Source: Deltaproteobacteria bacterium (GTDB lineage Bacteria; Desulfobacterota; DSM-4660; Desulfatiglandales; B25-G16). From it: DNA of 9,395 nt. The position numbers and the translations under genes were made by a program. The stretch covers positions 2,898,741 to 2,908,135 of the forward strand of contig CP070752.1 in assembly GCA_020348625.1 (NCBI GenBank), in the 5' to 3' direction. Under the pieces are notes generated by a model. The model did not search any database, was not told where the DNA came from, and was given only the letters and a program-made list of their open reading frames with translations. This document shows positions 1-5,586 of this stretch, piece after piece; positions within the stretch are counted from its first letter, which is position 1; every line of letters starts with the position of its first letter.

Positions 1-2
1 AG

Positions 3-59
3 AAGGGTTTCAAGGTCAAGAAAACAGCGGATAAGATAAAGAAGATAGTCAATAGTTAG
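3..59 (+). CDS. C-terminal tail of an unidentified plus-strand gene (partial)
   Basis: From base 3 one plus-strand frame stays open for 18 codons and ends at TAG (57-59). It encodes a lysine-rich tail, KGFKVKKTADKIKKIVNS. Its stop overlaps the stop of the convergent omptin-like gene by four bases, a common tail-to-tail arrangement. The fragment is too short to assign a family. An open frame this short can also arise by chance, so the call rests on its plausible composition and position. Confidence 0.35.
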   Translation, partial: KGFKVKKTADKIKKIVNS

Positions 60-1021
60 AACTGATAAAGAACCCTCATCATAGTTGACCAACGGGAAGC
101 GGTTATGAAATCATCTACATCATAGGTAATTCCCACGGAGGGTCCGGAATAAAACCGCTGATGCTGTTTTCCGCTGGTGTCTATGTCTACATATTCTGCC
201 CCGACACCGAGCACCCACTGAGGGTAAAAGCGCCAGTCCAGATTCAGTGTCAGTAAATAGGCGGCTCCCTTACACTCCGCCTCGCTCAGTTTGAACCGCA
301 GCAGATGATCATCCCGATCTCTGGCCTCAACCCAATCAGAATAGCCAAAGCCCATGCTTAGGAACAATTGATTCTTGCCCCCGAGCAATGTCTCCGAACT
401 GAGACCAATAAAGGGAATCTTATAATTAACTTGGTAGTCGAGAACCTTTCCTTGGCCGGATACCGGTTCTGTCCAGTAATAACCCCTGTAGCCGTAGATT
501 TCATATTGGAGTTCCTCGTACCTGAAACCAAGCATCGGCCCCAGGCCCCAATTATGCCCAAGCGAGAAATGATACGCCCAGATCGCATCAAACAGCATGC
601 CTTCAAGCTCTGCATCGGACTCGGTATAGAGGTCCTTTCCTTCATGAGGTGCTTTTCCAAAGGCGGCATCATTTTCAATCCAATCCGAATCTTTCATTAT
701 TCCCGCATCCTTATCGATGGTCTTTAATAAACGAATGCACAGACGTCCTTTACTTTTTCTGCTGTTTTTCCCATAGGTAGTACCTACAATCACTTTTGCG
801 CCTGCCATCACATTGGCGATAGGAAATTGCAGTTCGCTTTCTCCGTGACCTCCAAGGGCCCACGGTTCTTCAAAGCTGATATGGTAGGTAGAATCACCCG
901 CAGTGTATCGAAGATCAGGCCCTGTCTCTATGAAGAGCTCAGATGAAAGACAGGCTTGCGCCATAGCGACAGCGCACAAGACCGCCAACACAATGAATAC
1001 GTATTTCGCATTATCACTCAA
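56..1021 (-). CDS. Omptin-family outer-membrane protease (OmpT-like)
   Basis: This is probably a surface protease with the ten-stranded omptin barrel (MEROPS A26), whose members cleave proteins or peptides at the cell surface, often next to basic residues. The product has 321 residues; the E. coli OmpT precursor has about 317. Residues 7-23 form a hydrophobic signal peptide with a likely cleavage after AQA, and the protein ends in Phe, as outer-membrane barrels do. Aligning from memory, the DSDW motif (Asp111, Asp113) matches OmpT Asp83/Asp85, and YSDWVEARDRDDH matches OmpT YSGWVESSDNDEH, so Asp237 and His239 match Asp210/His212 and Asp235 matches the specificity residue Asp208. YKIPFIGL (200-207) matches the OmpT segment FKMPYIGL. 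The OmpT Glu27 position appears to be Tyr46 or His47, so specificity may differ. The start is TTG with a weak ribosome site; a TAA three codons upstream leaves no better start. It lies 141 bases downstream of the exported nuclease-like gene on the same strand. Confidence 0.85.
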   Translation of the reverse strand: MSDNAKYVFIVLAVLCAVAMAQACLSSELFIETGPDLRYTAGDSTYHISFEEPWALGGHGESELQFPIANVMAGAKVIVGTTYGKNSRKSKGRLCIRLLKTIDKDAGIMKDSDWIENDAAFGKAPHEGKDLYTESDAELEGMLFDAIWAYHFSLGHNWGLGPMLGFRYEELQYEIYGYRGYYWTEPVSGQGKVLDYQVNYKIPFIGLSSETLLGGKNQLFLSMGFGYSDWVEARDRDDHLLRFKLSEAECKGAAYLLTLNLDWRFYPQWVLGVGAEYVDIDTSGKQHQRFYSGPSVGITYDVDDFITASRWSTMMRVLYQF

Positions 1022-1162
1022 AAGTATTTATCCCGGATCTCGTGGGTGATGCCGAAAAACAGAGGGGAAGGTGGAGTTGGGATGGATGATTGACGAGGCA
1101 TCACATGGATCAACCACCATGTTTTTCAAGTGCAGTCTGTGCTTTGCTTTGACTCGCCCCGT

Positions 1163-1684
1163 CTACTTCATCATGCGCGCTTTTCGCCACTCACTGGGGC
1201 TAACATAGCCGTCTCCCAAGGACCACATTCCTTGGCCGGACTTCTTAGCTTCTTTTTCAGCCTCGAGATATGGAGCGATGTCCAATCCCATTGGCGGCTC
1301 CCCAACAGATACCTCTGCAAGGCCTTTCTTGAGCATAGAGATATTGACATTTTCAGTCCCTACATACACCTCACCGATAAGTTGGTTATAGGGATAGGGA
1401 GCAATACCGTAGCCTTTAATCTCAACCGCTTTATTGAGGATAAGGCGTTCCAGATAACGCTTCGCTGCTTGGGCGTATGGTTGACCGGGTTCTTGGCTTG
1501 GGGAACTGATTTCAGGAGCATCGATGCCTGCTAGGAGAACGTACGTCACAATATCATGGCCCTCAGCCATTATTGTATCTCCGTCATAGACCTTGGTAAC
1601 CTTAAACTTGCCTGCCTCGGCACTACCGCAAAATGCCAAAGAAAAAACGCTTATCATGCAAATAGATATGAAAAACTTTTTCAT
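1163..1684 (-). CDS. Exported staphylococcal-nuclease-like (SNase/thermonuclease) protein lacking catalytic arginines
   Basis: The product has 173 residues. Residues 1-24 are a typical Sec signal peptide (MKKFF, hydrophobic core, SAEA), and residues 25-155 an SNase OB-fold domain. Visible motifs are VYDGDT (32-37), GIDAPE (53-58) and GEVYVGTENVN (104-114), with the family ending KSGQGMWS (148-155). Asp36, Asp55 and Glu58 match the S. aureus nuclease residues Asp21, Asp40 and Glu43 that bind calcium and activate water. The residue five before Asp55, normally Arg35, is Leu50 (codon CTC), and the YGR arginine (Arg87) is Gln101 (codon CAA). Each is one base from an Arg codon. The domain may therefore have weak or no nuclease activity, or a non-nuclease role. 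The ATG at 1684 is chosen because AGAGGTT lies about eight bases upstream and the signal peptide starts there. The frame stays open further upstream to 1861, but that stretch looks non-coding. Confidence 0.85.
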   Translation of the reverse strand: MKKFFISICMISVFSLAFCGSAEAGKFKVTKVYDGDTIMAEGHDIVTYVLLAGIDAPEISSPSQEPGQPYAQAAKRYLERLILNKAVEIKGYGIAPYPYNQLIGEVYVGTENVNISMLKKGLAEVSVGEPPMGLDIAPYLEAEKEAKKSGQGMWSLGDGYVSPSEWRKARMMK

Positions 1685-1729
1685 AACAAACAACCTCTTT
1701 ATCAATGGAGCCCATTCCGTATACCTAGG

Positions 1730-1758
1730 CCTATACGTTTGTTCAGAGAGAAAAGCAA
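1730..1758 (-). promoter_or_regulatory. Candidate sigma-70 promoter for the nuclease-like gene
   Basis: On the minus strand TTGCTT (1753-1758) and TATAGG (1730-1735) are separated by 17 bases, about 45 bases upstream of the chosen ATG. The match to consensus is moderate and rests on reading alone. Confidence 0.3.
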
Positions 1759-2025
1759 GCATTTTATTGACAGTGCCGTGATATTCAGAGATGCTTGATA
1801 AAATGAGTCTAATAAAGAACTTCTGACCGTAGCTATTCCTGCTGTTAGCTCGCGGCAACATTTTGCGTGAAGATGCACAAGCCCCGGCAAGGCCAATGAT
1901 CGAAGGATCTGATGTTTCTGAATATTAGGAAAGGGATTGATTTTCAAGTCCGGATTCGGCCCCGCGTTGGGAAAGGACCAAAGACAACGCCCATTCGTTC
2001 CCCAGCACTCCCATCAACTCGATGG

Positions 2026-2053
2026 TTGGCCTTAATAGTTAGCTTACTATAAA
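2026..2053 (+). promoter_or_regulatory. Candidate sigma-70 promoter for the small gene at 2115
   Basis: TTGGCC (2026-2031) and TATAAA (2048-2053) are separated by 16 bases, about 60 bases before the start codon. The -10 element overlaps a perfect palindrome, so a repressor could act here. Other near-consensus hexamers in this AT-rich stretch (TTGAAA at 2065, TTGACA at 2087) lack a well-spaced partner. Confidence 0.35.
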
Positions 2054-2060
2054 GCTTTAT
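2049..2060. repeat. Perfect 12-base palindrome over the candidate -10 box
   Basis: ATAAAGCTTTAT is its own reverse complement and overlaps the proposed -10 hexamer. It could be an operator half or core, but AT-rich palindromes of this size also occur by chance. Confidence 0.35.
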
Positions 2061-2103
2061 TAAATTGAAATAACTTATTAATATTATTGACAACATTACG
2101 AAA

Positions 2104-2109
2104 AGGAGG
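2104..2109 (+). promoter_or_regulatory. Full-consensus Shine-Dalgarno site fixing a GTG start
   Basis: AGGAGG lies five bases before the GTG at 2115. It is the strongest ribosome binding site in the window and the main reason to believe the short gene that follows. Confidence 0.75.
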
Positions 2110-2114
2110 AAAAG

Positions 2115-2372
2115 GTGCAAGACAATGAAAGGGACAAAAAGGAGCTGGGTAAGACCGCGGAAGATGAATTGATGGTGCTCTTGGAACACTGGATTAATAA
2201 GTGGGATCGGAATTTTGAGGTAACGTTCGTATTAGGCTTTATGGTGATGGAGCGAAACACTTTTGACCTCCTCGGAGGTCAAATGGTGATCTATCCGGAG
2301 AACTATGAAAATGGCAAGATTCATCTCAACGCACTCCAGAATTACTGCGAAACATTAAGGGAACCCACATAA
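2115..2372 (+). CDS. Small acidic hypothetical protein (85 aa)
   Basis: I do not recognise this family. The product has 85 residues and no signal peptide or membrane segment. Its first 20 residues are rich in charged residues (Asp, Glu, Lys), followed by an amphipathic stretch with LLEHWINKWDRNFE (22-35), a more hydrophobic middle with VTFVLGFMVMER (36-47), and a tail with YPENYENGKIHLNALQNY. It looks like a small soluble, partly helical cytoplasmic protein. Support for the gene is the perfect AGGAGG site, the preceding AT-rich promoter-like DNA and plausible amino-acid use. It stands alone between the divergent nuclease-like gene and the tRNA-fMet unit, which gives no hint of function. Codons 50-57 contain a near-perfect DNA palindrome, described separately. 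Regulator, small enzyme subunit or orphan protein all remain possible. Confidence 0.65.
   Translation: MQDNERDKKELGKTAEDELMVLLEHWINKWDRNFEVTFVLGFMVMERNTFDLLGGQMVIYPENYENGKIHLNALQNYCETLREPT
2262..2283. repeat. 10-base inverted repeat inside the small gene
   Basis: TTTGACCTCC and GGAGGTCAAA flank a two-base spacer (TC). In RNA this could form a nine-pair stem closed by a CTCG loop, in the middle of the coding frame (FDLLGGQ). The downstream arm also contains GGAGG, a Shine-Dalgarno-like sequence that the stem would hide. No sensible start codon follows it at the right distance. Confidence 0.55.
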
Positions 2373-2550
2373 CTCCTTAAGCAGCCTGACACCTTATGAA
2401 TTTACCAAAGAATAAATTAATCCTTCATAGGATGAAAGGCTCAATTCCAAACTTGCCTACAGAATGGGGTAAGGTAAAAATGGCTCACAAAACGCACCAA
2501 ATTCTCCATAAATCGAATTTAGCTGGCCTTTTCAGGCTGCCGTGAATACC

Positions 2551-2579
2551 AAAAAAAAGGTTAAGCTTTTCGCTTAACC
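2551..2579 (-). terminator. Rho-independent terminator of the tRNA-fMet gene
   Basis: On the minus strand GGTTAAGC, loop GAAAA and GCTTAACC make a perfect eight-pair stem followed directly by eight T. It starts 13 bases after the tRNA 3' end. On the plus strand the hairpin is followed by only a weak T run, so any stop signal for the small gene from the other side would be poorer. Confidence 0.88.
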
Positions 2580-2592
2580 CTTTGATTTCATT

Positions 2593-2669
<77 letters not shown>

Positions 2670-2685
2670 TCATTAAGTAACTGTT

Positions 2686-2713
2686 AGTATACTATGTATC
2701 CCTCCTTAGTCAA
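2686..2713 (-). promoter_or_regulatory. Sigma-70 promoter of the tRNA-fMet gene
   Basis: On the minus strand TTGACT (2708-2713) and TATACT (2686-2691) are each one base from consensus and 16 bases apart. The -10 box ends 16 bases before the tRNA 5' end. The tRNA therefore has its own promoter downstream of xerD. Confidence 0.7.
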
Positions 2714-2766
2714 ACAAAAAATCATGAGAATCCCAGACTGTCTCTCCAACAAGCCCAAGCAATATC

Positions 2767-3672
2767 TCACGGCCTGGGATGATATCTTTCATGAGTCTCT
2801 TTCAATCTCTCGCGTGCTACATGAGTGTAGATCTGAGTTGTCGATATATCCGAATGCCCCAGCATCATCTGCACTGACCTCAGATCAGCCCCTCCCTCCA
2901 AGAGATGGGTTGCAAATGAGTGCCTCAAAGTGTGCGGAGTAACGCTCCGGGCAATTCCGGCCTTCATTGCATAGTATTTTAAGATCTTCCAAAAGCCCTG
3001 TCGTGTCATGGGATTTCCTCTTCTGTTGAGAAAAAGAGAGGACGATTTCCTTTTTCTCAGAAAAGCCGGCCTGGCATTCTGCAAGTATTCTTTCAAGGCA
3101 TCTATTGCTTTGCCTCCCATGGGAATAATCCGTTCCTTGGATCCCTTTCCTATTGTCCGGATAAAGCCTGCCTCCAAGTTAACATTATGCACTTTCAGAT
3201 CTATCAGTTCTGTAACCCTGAGGCCGGTAGCATACAGAATCTCCAGCATGGCCTTGTCTCGTTTTCCCAGCAATGTCTGGTCGTCTGGTTGCGTGAGAAG
3301 GGCTTCAACCTCATCCCTGCTCAAGATATGGGGCAAATGCTGATAGAGTTTTGGTATACCCAGTAATCTGGCCGGATTAGAGGTAATCTTTCCTTCAGTA
3401 ACGCAGAACCGGTAAAACATTCGAATAGAAACGAGGCATCGGGCTAAAGATCGTGCCGCTAGTTGCACTCTTCTTTCAGCCACAAAGGACAGCAAGTCAT
3501 GTTGCCCGACCCGAAGCGGGGTAACCCCCCGAGTCTTTAAAAATTCAAAGAAGCCCAGGAGGTCGCGGTTATAAGCCACGATGGTGTTTGCGGACAGGCC
3601 TTTTTCAACCTTAATGTGAGCCATGAATTGATCTAATAGTTGATCCGCGGAGTTTGCTTTTGCTGCATTCAC
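2767..3672 (-). CDS. xerD: Tyrosine recombinase XerD
   Basis: This is a site-specific recombinase that, with XerC, resolves chromosome dimers at dif during cell division. The 301 residues match the usual Xer size. Residues 9-95 are the SAM-like core-binding domain (QLLDQFMAHI, GLSANTIVAYNRDL). Residues 115-295 are the catalytic domain with Arg152 in ATGLRVTEL, Lys176 in TIGKGSKER, the HTLRHSFATH box (His247, Arg250), His273 in LGHSD and the nucleophile Tyr282 in IYTHV. All six are present. XerD is preferred over XerC from the overall sequence (ADLRSVQMMLGHSDISTTQ), but the two are close. The start is GTG, eight bases after the stop of the pepP-like gene, so the two are probably co-transcribed. 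The nearby tRNA does not make it a phage integrase: it reads as the housekeeping enzyme. Confidence 0.93.
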   Translation of the reverse strand: MNAAKANSADQLLDQFMAHIKVEKGLSANTIVAYNRDLLGFFEFLKTRGVTPLRVGQHDLLSFVAERRVQLAARSLARCLVSIRMFYRFCVTEGKITSNPARLLGIPKLYQHLPHILSRDEVEALLTQPDDQTLLGKRDKAMLEILYATGLRVTELIDLKVHNVNLEAGFIRTIGKGSKERIIPMGGKAIDALKEYLQNARPAFLRKRKSSSLFLNRRGNPMTRQGFWKILKYYAMKAGIARSVTPHTLRHSFATHLLEGGADLRSVQMMLGHSDISTTQIYTHVARERLKETHERYHPRP

Positions 3673-3680
3673 GGCCTGCT

Positions 3681-4793
3681 CTAGAAAGAATAAAAGTTAT
3701 CGTTGTTCGTCAGAACCTTGGATCTCCCGTTTTCAAAGGTCACCATCTGTTCGAGCCTAACCCCGCCTTTCCCAGGGATGTATACTCCAGGCTCAATAGT
3801 AAAAACCATGCCCTCCTGCAACACCTTTGGCTTGATAGGAGCCACGGCAGGCCCCTCATGAGTAGCTAATCCGACACCATGGCCCAGAGAGTGGCCAAAG
3901 AATTCACCAAAGCCAGCCCCCCTTACTATCTCCCGGGCGATAGAATCTACAGCAGTGGTTTCCATCCCGGGTCTCAGGGATTCAATCGCACACAGTTGCG
4001 CCTCCCTCACGATTCGGTAAATCTCCCTGAAGTGCGCTGGAGGCTCTCCCAAAAATATGGTTCTGGTCATATCCGAGCAGTAGCCATCTACAATTGCGCC
4101 GACATCGAGTATTATCGGTTCGCCTTGCTCTAATTTCCTTTCCGTAGGAACTGCATGAGGGAGGGCACCGTTTGGTCCAGATGCCACAATAGGGGGAAAG
4201 GCAGCACCATTACCTCCATGCTCTCGTATTAGGGTTTCTATCCTCCAAGCCACATCCCTTTCACGTTGGTGAGGTTTTAGCTCACCGATAACCTGAGAGA
4301 GAACTTCTCCCATGAGTTGTGCGGATTTACTGACAGTCTCTAATTCTTGTTGGTCTTTAATCTCCCTCATTTCCTCAACCACCCCAAAAAGGGGAATTAG
4401 CTCTACGGCTGGGGAATGATGAGATGCCGCTTCTTGGGCATTGTGATGAAACTCCCAAATAAGATATCCTGCCTCGAATCCTAGTCGCCTCGTATGCAAT
4501 CGGTCAAACACAGCAGGCAAGGCATTAATGACCCCTTCCGTGTAGGTCATTACTTCAAATCCGGCCGCCTCTTGCTTGGCCTGAATGCTGTACCGTGAAT
4601 CCGTTAGCAGGAGGGCATGATCTAAAGAGATCAGAAGTGAACCAGATGATTCGGTTAACTGTCCGTCAACGGCCGTGAAACCCGAAAGATAGCGTCTGTT
4701 CTCGGGCTGAATAATCCAAACCGTGTCAACGCCGAGGCTCTCAAACCTATTTCTGAGCGATTGCACACGCCTTTCGAACATGAATCGACTCAT
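3681..4793 (-). CDS. M24-family Xaa-Pro aminopeptidase/dipeptidase (PepP/PepQ-like)
   Basis: This is a probable cytosolic dinuclear-metal peptidase that removes an N-terminal residue before proline or splits Xaa-Pro dipeptides. The 370 residues are near those of short PepP/PepQ proteins. Residues 1-140 form the creatinase-like N-terminal domain (NRRYLSGF, LLLTDSRY), and 150-365 the pita-bread catalytic domain. The five metal ligands are visible as Asp230 (LDVGAIVDGYCSD), Asp241 (SDMTRTIFLG), His305 (GHSLGHGVGL), Glu334 (FTIEPGVY) and Glu348 (GVRLEQM). The last motif reads EQM where EDM or EDT is more usual, but the ligand is kept. I chose the ATG at 4793 because GAGGT lies five bases upstream; a GTG two codons earlier would sit inside that ribosome site. 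The gene is followed closely by xerD. The exact substrate cannot be told from sequence. Confidence 0.9.
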   Translation of the reverse strand: MSRFMFERRVQSLRNRFESLGVDTVWIIQPENRRYLSGFTAVDGQLTESSGSLLISLDHALLLTDSRYSIQAKQEAAGFEVMTYTEGVINALPAVFDRLHTRRLGFEAGYLIWEFHHNAQEAASHHSPAVELIPLFGVVEEMREIKDQQELETVSKSAQLMGEVLSQVIGELKPHQRERDVAWRIETLIREHGGNGAAFPPIVASGPNGALPHAVPTERKLEQGEPIILDVGAIVDGYCSDMTRTIFLGEPPAHFREIYRIVREAQLCAIESLRPGMETTAVDSIAREIVRGAGFGEFFGHSLGHGVGLATHEGPAVAPIKPKVLQEGMVFTIEPGVYIPGKGGVRLEQMVTFENGRSKVLTNNDNFYSF

Positions 4794-4896
4794 GCACACC
4801 TCATAACTGGCTCGTTCATGACCAGGGTATCTTTTATCAATTGTTTTATCACCTCAGCCAATGAATTAAAAGCCAGAACAGAGCAGTGGAAAAAGG

Positions 4897-4925
4897 TTGT
4901 CGCACGATGCAAAAACATCTATAAG
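4897..4925 (+). promoter_or_regulatory. Candidate sigma-70 promoter for the zinc-ribbon membrane protein
   Basis: TTGTCG (4897-4902) and TATAAG (4920-4925) are 17 bases apart, about 57 bases before the ATG at 4983. It lies in the 189-base divergent gap between this gene and the pepP-like gene. Confidence 0.4.
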
Positions 4926-4982
4926 AAAAAGACGTCAATCTCTTAAGCCCAGCGTTACCACGTGTCATCAAAAAGGGGCACC

Positions 4983-5291
4983 ATGTTGAAACAAAAAACC
5001 CCCCAGCAGGTATACTGCAGGAACTGCATCAATAATTTCGAAGCAGTGCCAAAGCTGAGCTTCTTTGGTTTTAGAAAATTCAGGTGTCCAAAGTGCCAGC
5101 ACAACGTCGTATGGCCGTTGACAGCAAGCTTCCTGCTCATCTACTGGCTGGTAATAAGCGCTGCAGTAGTATTTAGGTTTGCCTCATCTGGGGGCCCACT
5201 CCAGATGGTTAACCTCCTTGATCTCTTTGCCGTGACATCCATGGCGGCAATTGTAATGAATTATATCATAAAGGTTAGGATGACCCCATAG
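4983..5291 (+). CDS. Small zinc-ribbon protein with two membrane segments
   Basis: The 102-residue product has paired Cys motifs CRNC (12-15) and CPKC (35-38), the layout of a zinc ribbon of the kind often found at the N-terminus of bacterial membrane proteins (MJ0042/zinc-ribbon-like). Two hydrophobic segments follow, roughly residues 46-66 (LTASFLLIYWLVISAAVVF) and 77-96 (NLLDLFAVTSMAAIVMNYII), ending in a short basic tail KVRMTP. By the positive-inside rule the ribbon and tail are probably both cytoplasmic. The ATG at 4983 is preferred over a GTG at 4962 because AAGGGG lies four bases upstream of it. The gene stands alone, diverging from the pepP-like gene and converging on the tRNA-Leu unit, so context gives no function. 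I cannot name a family. Confidence 0.78.
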   Translation: MLKQKTPQQVYCRNCINNFEAVPKLSFFGFRKFRCPKCQHNVVWPLTASFLLIYWLVISAAVVFRFASSGGPLQMVNLLDLFAVTSMAAIVMNYIIKVRMTP

Positions 5292-5358
5292 GCACAACAG
5301 ACCACCAAATAACTCTAACAAAGTTCAGGGGACCTGGTTTCACCAACTAGAATATAGA

Positions 5359-5387
5359 AAGGGCTAACCAAGATATGGCTAACCCTT
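5359..5387 (-). terminator. Terminator hairpin of the tRNA-Leu gene
   Basis: In minus-strand RNA AAGGGUUAGCC and GGUUAGCCCUU pair over 11 positions, with two G-U wobbles and a seven-base loop. A U-rich but interrupted tail (UUUCUAUAUU) overlaps and follows the stem. It lies 11 bases after the tRNA 3' end. The plus-strand copy has two mismatches instead of wobbles and no T run, so it favours the tRNA direction. Confidence 0.65.
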
Positions 5388-5398
5388 CATTATGTCTC

Positions 5399-5485
5399 TG
5401 GTGCCGAAGGCGGGACTCGAACCCGCACAGGCCTACACCCACTAAGTCCTGAACCTAGCGCGTCTACCAATTCCGCCACTTCGGC
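5399..5485 (-). tRNA. tRNA-Leu (anticodon CAG)
   Basis: The 87-base class II tRNA has a seven-pair acceptor stem (GCCGAAG with CTTCGGC), discriminator A and encoded CCA (5399-5401). The D arm is GGCGGAATTGGTAGACGC, typical of leucine tRNAs. The anticodon loop TTCAGGA holds CAG (plus-strand 5449-5451), and a long variable arm precedes the GTTCGAGTC T loop. It reads CUG codons. Confidence 0.96.
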
Positions 5486-5516
5486 CTCGTAGCAACGGCC
5501 TCTACTTTGAGGGGTA

Positions 5517-5545
5517 AGCGTAACCTGATATGTCGCTATTGTCAA
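5517..5545 (-). promoter_or_regulatory. Promoter of the tRNA-Leu gene
   Basis: On the minus strand a perfect TTGACA (5540-5545) and TACGCT (5517-5522) are 17 bases apart. The weak -10 is followed by a C-rich stretch (TACCCCTC), as in growth-controlled stable-RNA promoters. The -10 box ends about 31 bases before the tRNA, implying a short 5' leader. It lies inside the leader of the divergent cysQ gene. Confidence 0.55.
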
Positions 5546-5586
5546 CAACTTAAACAAAGCAACCTAGGAATTGCGGGAAATCGTTT

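Larger units (their letters stand above)
1685..2114. other. Gene-free divergent intergenic region
   Basis: These 430 bases separate the minus-strand nuclease-like gene from the plus-strand small gene. I find no supportable coding frame or RNA gene. Candidate promoters face outward at both ends, and bases 2032-2100 are strongly AT-rich with a perfect 12-base palindrome. Bases 1862-2030 are GC-richer and carry nothing I recognise. Confidence 0.55.

Noticed and set aside
1103..1126. Hairpin ACATGG/CCATGT followed by a T run on the plus strand
   Set aside because: It points opposite to both flanking genes and is only six pairs long, so it cannot end either transcript. There is no plus-strand gene upstream for it to serve.
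447..1242. Thirteen-base repeat TTCCTTGGCCGGA at about 447 and 1230
   Set aside because: One shared 13-mer is expected by chance in a window of this size, and both copies lie in coding sequence.
1685..1861. N-terminal extension of the nuclease-like frame upstream to 1861
   Set aside because: The internal ATG at 1684 has a proper ribosome site and starts a textbook signal peptide; the extension would bury it and contains promoter-like DNA.
2396..2545. Plus-strand frame of 49 codons starting at ATG 2396
   Set aside because: No ribosome site, no recognisable protein character, and it ends just before the tRNA-fMet terminator. Chance opening is the simplest reading.
2714..2769. Possible terminator after xerD (TGAGA/TCTCA arms, then six T on the minus strand)
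   Set aside because: The arms are only five bases, enclose a long loop of more than 35 bases, and do not form a compact stem.
4761..4946. Plus-strand frame across the pepP-like gene start
   Set aside because: It overlaps the well-supported opposite-strand coding start and has no ribosome site or family resemblance.
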